64,000 bases of DNA from Robiginitomaculum sp. (lineage in GTDB: Bacteria > Pseudomonadota > Alphaproteobacteria > Caulobacterales > Maricaulaceae). Shown here in pieces: positions 36,256 through 45,129 of this stretch. The translations under genes and the position numbers were made by a program. Position 1 is the first letter of the stretch. Each line of letters starts with the position of its first letter. The notes beneath the pieces are model-generated. The model was not told the DNA's origin, made no database searches, and was given only the letters and a program-made list of their open reading frames with translations. Where the stretch lies: assembly GCA_030949705.1 (NCBI GenBank), contig JAUZSF010000021.1, forward strand, positions 62,001 to 126,000, read 5' to 3'.

Positions 36256-37068
36256 CTATAGCCCAAACACCCGGCGAGCATTGCCGCCCAGAAAAGCTTT
36301 ACGTGTTTGCACGTCCAGGCCCAATTCATCCAGCCCTTTCAGGCAGGCCGTGGGGCTAAGCATGGGCCAGTTGGTGCCAAACATCACGCGCCGTGCCCCC
36401 GGCCCTTTCATAAAGGCAACAAAATCCCTCGGCAGACGATGCAAGGCATAGGCGGACGTATCTACATAAAAATTTGGATATTTCAGCGCCAGAGAGACCA
36501 CCTCATCTATCCAGGGAAAGCCCACATGCCCGGCGACAATTTTTAGCTCTGGAAAATCCAGCAACACATCATCCAGATACGGGATCAGCCGCCCCGGTTC
36601 TGACCGGCAAAGCGGCCCGGTATGGCCGATTTGTGTGCAAAACGGCACACCCGCATCCACACACGCCGCATAAACCGGATAATAAAGCCGGTCATTGGGT
36701 GGCAAATTCCACAACCACGGCAAGAGGCGAACGCCAACAAAGGTCTGTCCATCCACCCATTTACGAAGTTCACGCACGGCCTGCATGGGGTTGGCCAGAT
36801 CCACACTGGCCAGACCGCGAAACCGATCCGGGGCTTCCCTGACTTGCCGTGCCACATCCTCATTGCTGATCAGAGGCCCATTCGGCCCATACCAGGCCGA
36901 CAACAGCGCCATTTTCACCCCGGCAACATCCATGGCGGCAAGGGTTTCTTTGACTGTTGGAACCAACACCTGTCCCGCCCGACCAGTCCAGCGCAAAAGG
37001 GGCTCCATCCACGGGGCAGTGGCCATACGCTCGGTGGTGATTTGCGCCCACACATCCAGCGTTTCCAT
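36256..37068 (-). CDS. Amidohydrolase-2-family TIM-barrel hydrolase
   Basis: A metal-dependent hydrolase or decarboxylase of the amidohydrolase superfamily. The 270-residue protein contains LASVDLANPMQAVREL, CTQIGHTGP, IVAGHVGFPWIDEVV and MFGTNWPML, typical late-barrel motifs with the metal-binding His and Asp-loop region. The N-terminal HxH motif common in the superfamily is not seen. ATG 37068 is preceded by GGAG at six bases, which decides between it and in-frame alternatives at 37080 and 37095. It is divergent from a MarR regulator that probably controls it. The substrate is unknown, perhaps an aromatic acid. Confidence 0.75.
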   Translation of the reverse strand: METLDVWAQITTERMATAPWMEPLLRWTGRAGQVLVPTVKETLAAMDVAGVKMALLSAWYGPNGPLISNEDVARQVREAPDRFRGLASVDLANPMQAVRELRKWVDGQTFVGVRLLPWLWNLPPNDRLYYPVYAACVDAGVPFCTQIGHTGPLCRSEPGRLIPYLDDVLLDFPELKIVAGHVGFPWIDEVVSLALKYPNFYVDTSAYALHRLPRDFVAFMKGPGARRVMFGTNWPMLSPTACLKGLDELGLDVQTRKAFLGGNARRVFGL

Positions 37069-37102
37069 AACAATCTCCATATACTTCGCATGCACAGTTT
37101 GT

Positions 37103-37119
37103 TCATTTTAAAAGAATGA
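37103..37119. promoter_or_regulatory. Inverted repeat between the amidohydrolase and marR genes
   Basis: Arms TCATT and AATGA with a seven-base centre, within an AT-rich 86-base gap between divergent genes. A possible MarR operator, but the arms are short. Confidence 0.35.
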
Positions 37120-37154
37120 TTGAAAGAACATAAAACATTTTGTTAAACTAAACC

Positions 37155-37577
37155 ATGAGTGCAGCTTCCCAGAGAATTTATTTCAAACTGCAACGGGCAG
37201 CCCACGCCCTGAACAAAGCCGCCGACCGCATTTTATTGGAGGCTTCCCATATAACCGCGGCACAGGCGGCCGTGATGGCAGTGATCACCAAAGACGGGCC
37301 AGTTACACAAAAAAGCATCGCCAAGCAATTGGGGCTGAAAGAGCCCGCTTTGACCACCATGGCCAACCGGCTGGACAAATTGGGATATGTACAGCGCCAG
37401 CGCTGTCCCACTGACCGGCGCGCCTGGTTGTTGTCTCTGACACCAGATGGGGAAAAGGCGTTCGATGATATTCGCGCCCCCTTTGCCGGGATCAATGCCA
37501 CCCTTGATGCACAAATCGACGAACAGGAAATGGATGCACTGGCCAAATCGCTGGTCCGCATTATCAAGACTTTTTAG
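37155..37577 (+). CDS. MarR-family transcriptional regulator
   Basis: A 140-residue winged helix-turn-helix protein: HITAAQAAVMAVITKDGP, then TQKSIAKQLGLKEPALTTMANRLDKLGYV (recognition helix) and the wing CPTDRRAWLLSLTPDG. MarR proteins usually repress a neighbouring gene until a small molecule binds. The divergent amidohydrolase is the obvious target. No clear ribosome-binding site is visible before the ATG. A strong terminator follows. Confidence 0.9.
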   Translation: MSAASQRIYFKLQRAAHALNKAADRILLEASHITAAQAAVMAVITKDGPVTQKSIAKQLGLKEPALTTMANRLDKLGYVQRQRCPTDRRAWLLSLTPDGEKAFDDIRAPFAGINATLDAQIDEQEMDALAKSLVRIIKTF

Positions 37578-37594
37578 CGATTCCCCTACAATCA

Positions 37595-37617
37595 AGGGCG
37601 CCCCGCCGGGACGCCCT
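37595..37617. terminator. Strong hairpin between the marR and porin genes
   Basis: A ten-base-pair GC stem with one mismatch (AGGGCG...CGCCCT) between the convergent marR and porin genes. There is no long T run, so it may act in both directions with limited efficiency. Confidence 0.55.
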
Positions 37618-37643
37618 CATTGTCTGTCCGCAAACAGCCGGGT

Positions 37644-38894
37644 TTAGAAATTGGCCCCCAATGTGAACCAGATTTTCTGGGTATCGGTGGCAAAGCCTTT
37701 GGCATTGTAGTCGGCAAATTTCAGACCAGCATAATAATGCTTGCTGATTTTTTTGGAGACCTGCAGGTCGATTTCATTCCCATAGGACCCACCCGTTGCC
37801 GCCGAGAAATCATGATAAATGGCATCAAATTTCAACCCCTTCATCGGGCCATCGGCCTGAACCTTGTATGACAGACTGCCATAAAAATCTTCCAGGCCAC
37901 CGCCGGGGGTGCTGAGGAATTTATCGGCCCAGCCATTGAATTTGTGCAAAGTGGCCAGCGGGGTCTGGAAGGCCACCGTGCCGTTATTATCCGAGCCCAG
38001 TTTTTCGAAACCGATCTTGCCGGTCAGACCATTGGCCGAAAGCCCGCCAGACAGGTGCAGATAATTGGCGCTGTAATTATTCGGGTTACTGGCATTATCG
38101 GTCTGGTTGGCAAATTCAGCCTCATAAAGAAAACTGAGATTACCATCGCCAAGTTTTTGCTGGCCATTAAAGCGCACGCCAAAGGTCTTGCTGGACAGCC
38201 CATAAACCGGCGCATCATTCAGATCGATAATCAGGCCATAACCGGTCAGGGTGCCAAAGGGCAGGCCAGTATATTTGGCATCCAGAATAACTGTATCGGT
38301 ATTCAGATCTCCCAAGGGATGGTTAGAGCCAAAAATACGGTTCACATTCCACACATAGGCAGTGGTCAAGGTCAGATCCGGTATGGATTTATTGATCATG
38401 CCGGCCATGTCCCAGGTCTGGTCATTCTGACGCCAGCCCACCGTACCGACAAAGCGCTGGTTATTCAGGTTCAGCGCCACACGGCCCGCCAGCAAGGTGG
38501 TTTTGTCAAAACCGGTATAGGCCAGATACGCCTGATTAACCTCGGTGATTTTTGGATCGGCAATCACGGGAAAACGGGTTTTGCCATTCACGGTGCTATT
38601 ATAAGCCGTAGCCCCGACCCGGGACACATTGTCAAATTCCAGAACCCCGGAAAACCCTTTGAACACGCCAGTTTCATATTTCAGGCGAGTCCGCAAGGTC
38701 GAGGCAAAAGCATCATCGGCAAAACCGGTCTGGCTGACATTTTCCGCGCGATAGCGAAAGGTTACAGTCGCCTTGCCCTGGGTAATGGCCTCGGCCAGCG
38801 TATCCGCTTCTTCGGCGAATGAGGGGCTGGCAGCGGCGATCAGTGCGAGGGTTGCAATGCTGGCAAATAAGCCAGAGGTCTTAGGGGTGCGCAT
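37644..38894 (-). CDS. Outer-membrane beta-barrel porin with an FNR-type promoter box
   Basis: A 416-residue exported protein with a signal peptide (cleavage near SFAE). The rest alternates polar and aromatic residues in the pattern of about 16 beta strands and ends in ...WFTLGANF, with the terminal phenylalanine used by the BAM machinery. It resembles alginate-export or OprD-like porins, but the substrate is not clear. A perfect FNR-type box lies 65 bases before the start. With the nar genes nearby, a role in anion or nitrate uptake under low oxygen is plausible. Confidence 0.75.
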   Translation of the reverse strand: MRTPKTSGLFASIATLALIAAASPSFAEEADTLAEAITQGKATVTFRYRAENVSQTGFADDAFASTLRTRLKYETGVFKGFSGVLEFDNVSRVGATAYNSTVNGKTRFPVIADPKITEVNQAYLAYTGFDKTTLLAGRVALNLNNQRFVGTVGWRQNDQTWDMAGMINKSIPDLTLTTAYVWNVNRIFGSNHPLGDLNTDTVILDAKYTGLPFGTLTGYGLIIDLNDAPVYGLSSKTFGVRFNGQQKLGDGNLSFLYEAEFANQTDNASNPNNYSANYLHLSGGLSANGLTGKIGFEKLGSDNNGTVAFQTPLATLHKFNGWADKFLSTPGGGLEDFYGSLSYKVQADGPMKGLKFDAIYHDFSAATGGSYGNEIDLQVSKKISKHYYAGLKFADYNAKGFATDTQKIWFTLGANF

Positions 38895-38958
38895 AACAGT
38901 GTTTCCTGTCTGTGAATTGATATTGCCAGCATTTTATCCGCGACCCGATCACGGTTAT

Positions 38959-38972
38959 TTGATCTGGATCAA
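38959..38972. promoter_or_regulatory. FNR/CRP-type box upstream of the porin
   Basis: TTGAT-CTGG-ATCAA, a perfect match to the FNR consensus. It is 65 bases before the porin ATG, a distance consistent with class II activation. The same half-sites occur at 53590-53603 in the nar region. Confidence 0.8.
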
Positions 38973-39009
38973 ACCCTCATGGACAAAAGGTCGCAGATGA
39001 CAGCCTCCC

Positions 39010-41064
39010 CTATCCGGCGCGCACCTGTTTGATGAATTTACCTACCTCGCCTTTCAGCAATTCGGCCTGCGCGGACAGCTCTCCCGCCGCCGAGGTTACC
39101 TCGCCCGCCGCTGCACCGGATTCTTCAGAGGCCTGATTCACCCCGACAATATTGCGACTGACCTCTTCGGTACCCGTAGCCGCTTCCTGAACATTGCGGG
39201 CAATTTCCTGGGTTGCCGCGCCCTGTTCCTCCATGGCCGCTGCAATCGCTGCGGAAGTTTCGTCGACCGAACGAATGGATTTGCCGATATCCTGCATGGC
39301 AATCACGGCTTCTTTGGTGGCCTGCTGGATCTCCTCGACCTGGGCGCTGATACCCTCGGTTGCCTTGCCGGTCTGGCTGGCCAGCTCTTTGACCTCAGAG
39401 GCCACCACCGCAAACCCACGGCCGGCCTCGCCGGCACGGGCCGATTCGATCGTGGCGTTCAGAGCCAGCAAATTGGTTTGTTCGGCAATATCAGAAATCA
39501 ACTGTACCACTTCGCCAATGCTGTCAGCGGTAGCCGCCAGACGTTCCATTCGTGCACTGGTTTCTTCCACCTCGGCCACGGCGCGCCGGGCTTCCATCGA
39601 GGCCTGGCTAACCTGGGTATTGATCTCGGCAATGGAATGAGACATTTCCTCGGCGGCGGCGGCCACGGTTTGCACATTGGCAGCCGCTTCTTCGGAGGCC
39701 GCCGACACAGCGGCGGACATAGAGCTGGTGTTCTCGGCAATGCCACTCATGGACTGGGCGGTAGATTGCAATTCGGTCGAGGCCGAAGACACGTTTTGTA
39801 CAATGCTGCCAACACTGGCATCAAACTCATCGGCCATTTGATCCATCAGGATACGCCGTTCTTCTTCCGCGCGTTGTTTTTGCGCGGCCTGTTCGGCTTC
39901 CAGCTCGATCTTCTTGATCGCATTATCCTTGAAAATCAGGACCGCCCGAATCATCTCGCCAATTTCATTCTTGCTCACAGGCGGCAACTCTACATCCAGA
40001 TTACCTTCAGCCAGTTCCGTCATCGCATCGGTGACCCCCGCCAGCGAAGACGTCACACAACGGATGATCATGTAGGCCAGCGCAAAGACAAATGCCAATG
40101 CGATCAGGGTAACCAACAAGGTTTGCATTTGTGTGTGGGCCGCCCGAGAGCGCAACTTATTTAATTCTCCCAGCAAATCACGGTTAAGCAGGTTTTCCAT
40201 ATCCTTTAAAGCATTGATTTTTTTGGTAATTGTGCCGAACCATTGATCAACGCTGATATTACCGAGCTCGCCTTCAACGCCACCTTTATAGGCAATATCG
40301 CGCATGCGCTGTACATCTTTGACCACGGGCGAAGCCATCATGGCCTGATAGGCTTTTTCCTGATCCTGCGTCGCATGGGCCAGAAAAACCTGATTGTAGG
40401 TTTTTTGTATGGCGGCCAGTGCTTCAAATTTTTTCATGGCTTCGGGTGTGAATTTACCCAGCGAAAATCCATTGGCCCCGACCGCCCGTTCTATGCCGGC
40501 GCGCTCTTTTGCCTGCAGAAAACTGGTGTAACCAATGATCCGGGAGACCACGACCGGATCCGGGCTGAGCGTGCTCATCGAGCCAATCAGCGACAACACT
40601 TTGCCGTTCAGGCCAGTATAATAGCCAATGGCCTGAGGGGCCGGTATGGAAAGCGCATCCACTCGATTGCGGATATTATCCATTTTTCCCAAATCGTTCA
40701 GGATCAGCTGAAGGTCTTGGGCAAATTCCTGACTGTATTTATGCTGATCAAAATCACCAAGATATTTTTGTAATGCCTCTTTTTTGGCATCAGTCTGCTT
40801 TCGCTGTCGTGCCAGTTCGGCCGAAAATTTGGTCCCCTTGCTGCCAAGAAATACGGCCGTGGCACCGCGCTCTTTTTGTTGTTCATGAACCAAATGACTC
40901 ATCTTGACCGCCAAAGACGTCAGATCAGCCAATTTGCCCATCTCGGCTTTTTGCCGGGTACTTTGCAGGACCAACTGTGTGGAAAAGGATATGGTGGTTA
41001 TGATCGGCACAAGTGCCAAAATCATAATCATATGAGATAGCTTCATGTTGCGTATAAAGTTCAT
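39010..41064 (-). CDS. Methyl-accepting chemotaxis protein with a NIT (nitrate/nitrite) sensor domain
   Basis: A 684-residue chemoreceptor. It has a membrane helix (about 12-32), a periplasmic NIT domain (about 45-305) with the two arginine motifs KERGATAVF (Arg66) and [10 protein letters not shown] (Arg193), a second helix (about 315-335), a HAMP domain (about 336-390), and a methyl-accepting signalling domain with the conserved tip [26 protein letters not shown] domains are predicted, and in NasR shown, to bind nitrate or nitrite. It lies next to the porin and the nar genes, so it probably guides the cell toward nitrate. Confidence 0.9.
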   Translation of the reverse strand: MNFIRNMKLSHMIMILALVPIITTISFSTQLVLQSTRQKAEMGKLADLTSLAVKMSHLVHEQQKERGATAVFLGSKGTKFSAELARQRKQTDAKKEALQKYLGDFDQHKYSQEFAQDLQLILNDLGKMDNIRNRVDALSIPAPQAIGYYTGLNGKVLSLIGSMSTLSPDPVVVSRIIGYTSFLQAKERAGIERAVGANGFSLGKFTPEAMKKFEALAAIQKTYNQVFLAHATQDQEKAYQAMMASPVVKDVQRMRDIAYKGGVEGELGNISVDQWFGTITKKINALKDMENLLNRDLLGELNKLRSRAAHTQMQTLLVTLIALAFVFALAYMIIRCVTSSLAGVTDAMTELAEGNLDVELPPVSKNEIGEMIRAVLIFKDNAIKKIELEAEQAAQKQRAEEERRILMDQMADEFDASVGSIVQNVSSASTELQSTAQSMSGIAENTSSMSAAVSAASEEAAANVQTVAAAAEEMSHSIAEINTQVSQASMEARRAVAEVEETSARMERLAATADSIGEVVQLISDIAEQTNLLALNATIESARAGEAGRGFAVVASEVKELASQTGKATEGISAQVEEIQQATKEAVIAMQDIGKSIRSVDETSAAIAAAMEEQGAATQEIARNVQEAATGTEEVSRNIVGVNQASEESGAAAGEVTSAAGELSAQAELLKGEVGKFIKQVRAG

Positions 41065-41552
41065 AACTTACCCCGTGTCGTATCTACACCTGGTAACGCC
41101 TGAATAATTATAACACTGGTGCCAGATGGTATCTTAATACCTGCGCCCATATCCCCATTCTTTGGTTAACAGCGTTCACTCTGCGGCGATCTGTCGCAGT
41201 ATTTCGTCTGTAATGGCAGAGGAAGCAGTGTCTTGAAAAGCGTCTTGAAGTGAGGAAGAAAAGGATGCCCCGTGCATATGGAGGAGCAAAAATCGCCCCT
41301 TCATAACGTGATATTTATTTTATTTTTCAATAATTTATGTAACAAAAAATATTTCACCGGCGGCGCTGACCAAAACTATGCATCTTGATTTGAAAAAAGA
41401 AGTACACCCCAAGGTTACTGCTCTGCGCCGGGTATGAAAAGGGTTAACGGATAGCCCCCTTTCCCACCCTAGGCCCCTTTGTCGCAGGCACACATTAGGC
41501 AAATTTTAAGTGGTACTAAAATACCTTTCCCGGGTAACGGGGACATCGTACC
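41065..41552. other. 488-base region between the divergent NIT chemoreceptor and GAF kinase
   Basis: No convincing gene on either strand. It is AT-rich in the middle (around 41310-41350). No FNR-type palindrome was found, only one isolated TTGAT half-site near 41386. It presumably holds two promoters. A small RNA cannot be excluded by eye. Confidence 0.5.
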
Positions 41553-42905
41553 ATGTCAGCTTTGACGATGGATAAAAACGGTAAAAACAAGGAAGCGCGC
41601 CTGCGTGAATATGTCAGCGCCATTAATGCTGTTTATGCCATCAGCCGCGATCATTTAACATTACAGGCCGTGCTTGAACGCGCCCTGGATGTGCTGTTCG
41701 CCGTCCCCTGTCTGGATATTTTGTCCAAAGGAGGGGTCTATTTACGAGATCCTGAAGATGACAATCAATTGGTACTGGTTTGCTCTCATGGCCTGCGGCC
41801 CGAAATAGACAAACAGTGCGCCAAAATCAAATTTGGGGAATGCCTGTGCGGCCAGGCGGCCGTGGCCCGTAAAATCGTTCTTGGTTCCTGCGTTAGTGCG
41901 CGAAACGAAGTCATTACTGATGGTCATGGCCTGCGCGGTCAATACAGTATTCCCATTATGATCGGCGAAAAACTGGTAGGTGTGCTGGTGATCTACCTTC
42001 ACCAGAGCACAAGAGAAAACCGCAAACACGAAAAATTCCTGACAGAATTTGCTCACGCGCTGGGGGTATTGATCGGGTTCAAGCAACGCGAAGAAGAGCT
42101 GGTTGCCAAAGAGCAAAAAGCCCGCGCCGCCGCCAATATCGCCGAAGAAGCCCTGTTACGCGCTCAACACGCCGAACAGGCAAAGAACAGTTTTCTGTCG
42201 ACCATGAGCCACGAATTGCGCACCCCCATGAATGGGATTGTGGGCATGCTGCATGCGCTGAACATGGGTAATCTGGATGCGCAACAACGCGAATATGTGG
42301 AGCTGGCCCTAAGCTCTTCGGATCTCATGCTGTCGATCATCAACGACATACTGGATACAACCAAGCTGGACCACAGTGCCATCACCCTGGAAAATCAGCC
42401 GATCTGTTTACAGGCATTTCTGGACGAAACCCAGGCGACCTTTGCACCATTGGTAGGAGAAAAGAAATTACGCTTTCAAGTGTGCATGGAAGGTGATCTG
42501 CCTGAATATATTGGCGGCGATAAAAAACGCCTGCATCAGGTGCTGAACAACTTTATTTCCAATGCGGTCAAATTCACCCCTCGCGGCTCTATTACCCTGA
42601 GCATTGCCCGCCAGGAAAACCAAGACAATACAGACGCACCGGACTGGATTATCTTCAAGGTTACGGATACCGGCATTGGCATTAGCAAAGATACGCGCCA
42701 GATTATTTTTGACCGTTTCACCCAGGTGGATTCCTCGATTACGCGTCAATATGGCGGCACGGGATTGGGCCTGTTCATCTGCACGGAACTGGCCCAGACC
42801 ATGGGCGGCGAGGTGGGTGTGGACAGTGTACCCGGGCAAGGCAGCACGTTCTGGTGTAAAATCCCCTATATCTCTGCCCACATTGCCATGGTGGATGCGG
42901 CTTGA
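41553..42905 (+). CDS. GAF-domain sensor histidine kinase (no partner regulator nearby)
   Basis: A 450-residue soluble kinase. The N-terminal GAF domain (about 20-175) contains the cysteine-rich stretch CAKIKFGECLCG (Cys89, 97, 99). A coiled coil (about 178-210) leads into the HisKA box STMSHELRTPMNG with phosphorylated His220. The ATPase part has NFISNAVKFTPRG, TDTGIGIS and GGTGLGLFIC. There is no membrane helix and no receiver domain. Its position between the NIT chemoreceptor and narI suggests a redox or gas signal, but the ligand and response regulator are unknown. Confidence 0.88.
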   Translation: MSALTMDKNGKNKEARLREYVSAINAVYAISRDHLTLQAVLERALDVLFAVPCLDILSKGGVYLRDPEDDNQLVLVCSHGLRPEIDKQCAKIKFGECLCGQAAVARKIVLGSCVSARNEVITDGHGLRGQYSIPIMIGEKLVGVLVIYLHQSTRENRKHEKFLTEFAHALGVLIGFKQREEELVAKEQKARAAANIAEEALLRAQHAEQAKNSFLSTMSHELRTPMNGIVGMLHALNMGNLDAQQREYVELALSSSDLMLSIINDILDTTKLDHSAITLENQPICLQAFLDETQATFAPLVGEKKLRFQVCMEGDLPEYIGGDKKRLHQVLNNFISNAVKFTPRGSITLSIARQENQDNTDAPDWIIFKVTDTGIGISKDTRQIIFDRFTQVDSSITRQYGGTGLGLFICTELAQTMGGEVGVDSVPGQGSTFWCKIPYISAHIAMVDAA

Positions 42906-43021
42906 CCCTCAGGCCAAAGCGCACCAATTGTATAAAAGTATAGTCTTCATAAATTTTCTTGCGTTACTTATCTCCCAGAATTAATCTTTCCTTTCTGTAT
43001 GTACAGCAAAGGGGCATAAAG

Positions 43022-43732
43022 ATGGATGGGTTGCACGCCAAGATTGTTGCACTGGGTTTACATTTTTTTGAATTCATCAGGTCAGAAACCGCACTCCATA
43101 TTTACACCTGCATCGTCATCGCATTGGTGCTCTCTTTGCTAATTATTACGACATATATACTCCACCAACGAATTAGAAAATTTAAGAGTACGGATCTGAT
43201 TCAAAAAATTAATGGCCCGGCACCACAAAGAGAACGCACCATAAAAAAACGCATTATGCGCCTCAATAATTTTGCCTCTTCTGTATCACGAACCATATTC
43301 AAAAATGCCATAGTGCTTGTCCTAGTTGGTATGATTCTTCCAGGAATATTGTTGGGTGTTGTAGCCGCCAAGCAAAGCTGGATCATCCCAGGCCCCTACG
43401 CGCTAACTCGTAATAATGAACCAACCAGTAGCACAGAATTTGCAAAAACTGAGCTGGCAGTGTTTGTCTTAAACCAAGCCCTTAAGGGAGGACTCAGCGA
43501 TTTATTTGAGGTTTATAAACTCGACATCACGAACATAGAAAACAACTCTCAAAATAAAATATTTTCTGCTTTAGTATTTATATACCGCCTGCTCTCCGGG
43601 GCTGTAGTGGTGACCATTTTTCTCGTTGGATACAATGTAATAAAGGCAATTCCTGACGTTAAGCTCGCTATTGGAAAATGGGAAGAAAAACTGGCCGAAT
43701 TACAGGCCCAAAGAGCTGCCCGGGCCAGCTAA
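43022..43732 (+). CDS. Unknown AT-rich membrane protein
   Basis: A 236-residue protein from ATG 43022 (AAGGGG upstream). It has three predicted membrane helices (about 26-48, 93-115, 183-207) separated by a basic loop (QRERTIKKRIMRLNNF) and a hydrophilic segment, ending in a short coiled coil (KWEEKLAELQAQRAARAS). I do not recognise the family. The coding sequence is visibly AT-richer than the flanking kinase and nar genes, which suggests a separate origin. A shared terminator follows. Confidence 0.65.
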   Translation: MDGLHAKIVALGLHFFEFIRSETALHIYTCIVIALVLSLLIITTYILHQRIRKFKSTDLIQKINGPAPQRERTIKKRIMRLNNFASSVSRTIFKNAIVLVLVGMILPGILLGVVAAKQSWIIPGPYALTRNNEPTSSTEFAKTELAVFVLNQALKGGLSDLFEVYKLDITNIENNSQNKIFSALVFIYRLLSGAVVVTIFLVGYNVIKAIPDVKLAIGKWEEKLAELQAQRAARAS

Positions 43733-43733
43733 T

Positions 43734-43760
43734 AAAAAGGGGGGCCATGCCCCCCTTTTT
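43734..43760. terminator. Bidirectional terminator between the membrane protein and narI
   Basis: AAAAAGGGGGG-ccatg-CCCCCCTTTTT: a strong hairpin with A/T runs on both sides, placed between two convergent genes. Confidence 0.93.
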
Positions 43761-43779
43761 CCTTACATTACGCGTACTT

Positions 43780-44464
43780 TCATCCCCGCCTGCGCACAAT
43801 CTGATAACCGGAACGGAACAGATATTTCACCGGTACGCTGACCATATGGACCAGCCGCGTGAACGGGAAGAGAAGAAAAATGGTCAGGCCCAGCACGATG
43901 TGCAGCTTGAACACCAAGGCTTCATCAGCCACATATTCGGCAGCGCCACCGCGGAAGGTAACGATATGTTGCGCCCACTCAGCCAGCGCGATCATGGACG
44001 AGCCATCCAGATGCTTGGCGCTTTGTGGAATGGTCAAAAAGACCCAGCACCAATTGCGCAAAAAGGATCAGCAAAATGGCCATATCCATAAATTTGGTAG
44101 TGGCCCGCACCCTATCTTGCGTGGTGCGCCGCCAGATCAATATGCTCATGCCGACAAACGCCATAGAGCCAAAAATGCCCCCGGCTGTCATCGCCAGGAT
44201 TTGTTTATGTCCGGCAGAGATAAACGGCTCATAGGCCCAATGCGGGGTCAGAAGACCAACAAAGTGGCCCATGAACAACAGCAATATGCCGATGTGGAAT
44301 AAATTGCTGCCCACACGCAGGCCCTTGCGGTGCAAGAGCTGGCTGCTGTCTGCTTTCCATGAATACGGATCCTGATCATAGCGCAGGATAGAGCCGATAA
44401 CCATGGTCAGAATGGCAATATAGGGATAAATGCCAAAGAAAAAGGTGTTCACATATTCGGCCAT
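43780..44464 (-). CDS. narI: Respiratory nitrate reductase gamma subunit NarI (frameshifted)
   Basis: The membrane cytochrome b subunit that oxidises quinol and passes electrons to NarH. The start [17 protein letters not shown] overlaps narJ by one base (TAATG). Five membrane helices and the haem histidines (for example in [14 protein letters not shown] and [12 protein letters not shown]) are present. The frame breaks in an A5 run on the plus strand (44036-44040). With one base fewer, VLGLL continues into [14 protein letters not shown], the known NarI sequence, giving a 227-residue protein of usual length. It is read here as one intact gene with an assembly error. Confidence 0.92.
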
Positions 44465-45129
44465 TATAATGCTCCCAGTGTGGGGGTTTCGTTAGGGGCG
44501 CAAGTGCCGCAATCGGGCGCCCCGGTAAAGGCTTCGGGCTCTTTCCATTGCTCGTCCAACTCGTCCAGGCTCTGGATGTCCGGCAAGGCCGCATCGGCAG
44601 CTTTTTCCAACTCTGCCTTGCTCAGCCTGACCCCAGACAGAGCCACAATCGCGGTCATGACCGCGGCATAACCGGATTTGCTTCTTTTAAGTTTCTCGCC
44701 AATGGTGGCGACCACCGGCGCGGCCTGGGCCAGAATTTCAATGCCTTCTTCGGGTTCGCAAATGGAGACAAATTCCAAAAACAAAGGCAGATAATCCGGC
44801 AATTCGCCGGTGCCGATCCGCAACCCTTTTTCCTGATATTTGTCAGCCAGCTCGACCATCGCCTGACCACGAAAGCGCGACTCTCCGTGCACATGCTCAA
44901 ACAGGTGCAGACAATTAGCCCGCCCCCGGTCAAACAATTCCACATAGGCTTCTTGCGCCTCCATCAGGTCCGTGGCGGCCAGTTCGTCCATAAAGGCAAG
45001 CAGGCTTTTCAGGGTCTTGCCCTTGACCACGCCCTCATCCACCAGCGCCTGTTTCAGCTCGTCCATATGGCTGATCCACTCACTTTGCGGATAGGTCAGC
45101 AAATGAGATAAAACGCGAAAACTTCTCAT
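44464..45129 (-). CDS. narJ: Nitrate reductase assembly chaperone NarJ
   Basis: A cytoplasmic helical chaperone that binds the NarG N-terminus and helps insert the molybdenum cofactor. The 221-residue protein has FRVLSHLLTYPQSEW at the start, then LEAQEAYVELFDRG-type helices (ATDLMEAQEAYVELFDRGRANCLHLFEHVHGESRFRG overall, with the conserved EHVHGESR). It overlaps narH by four bases and narI by one. The C-terminus is acidic and ends with a small cysteine pair (CGTC). Confidence 0.94.
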   Translation of the reverse strand: MRSFRVLSHLLTYPQSEWISHMDELKQALVDEGVVKGKTLKSLLAFMDELAATDLMEAQEAYVELFDRGRANCLHLFEHVHGESRFRGQAMVELADKYQEKGLRIGTGELPDYLPLFLEFVSICEPEEGIEILAQAAPVVATIGEKLKRSKSGYAAVMTAIVALSGVRLSKAELEKAADAALPDIQSLDELDEQWKEPEAFTGAPDCGTCAPNETPTLGAL

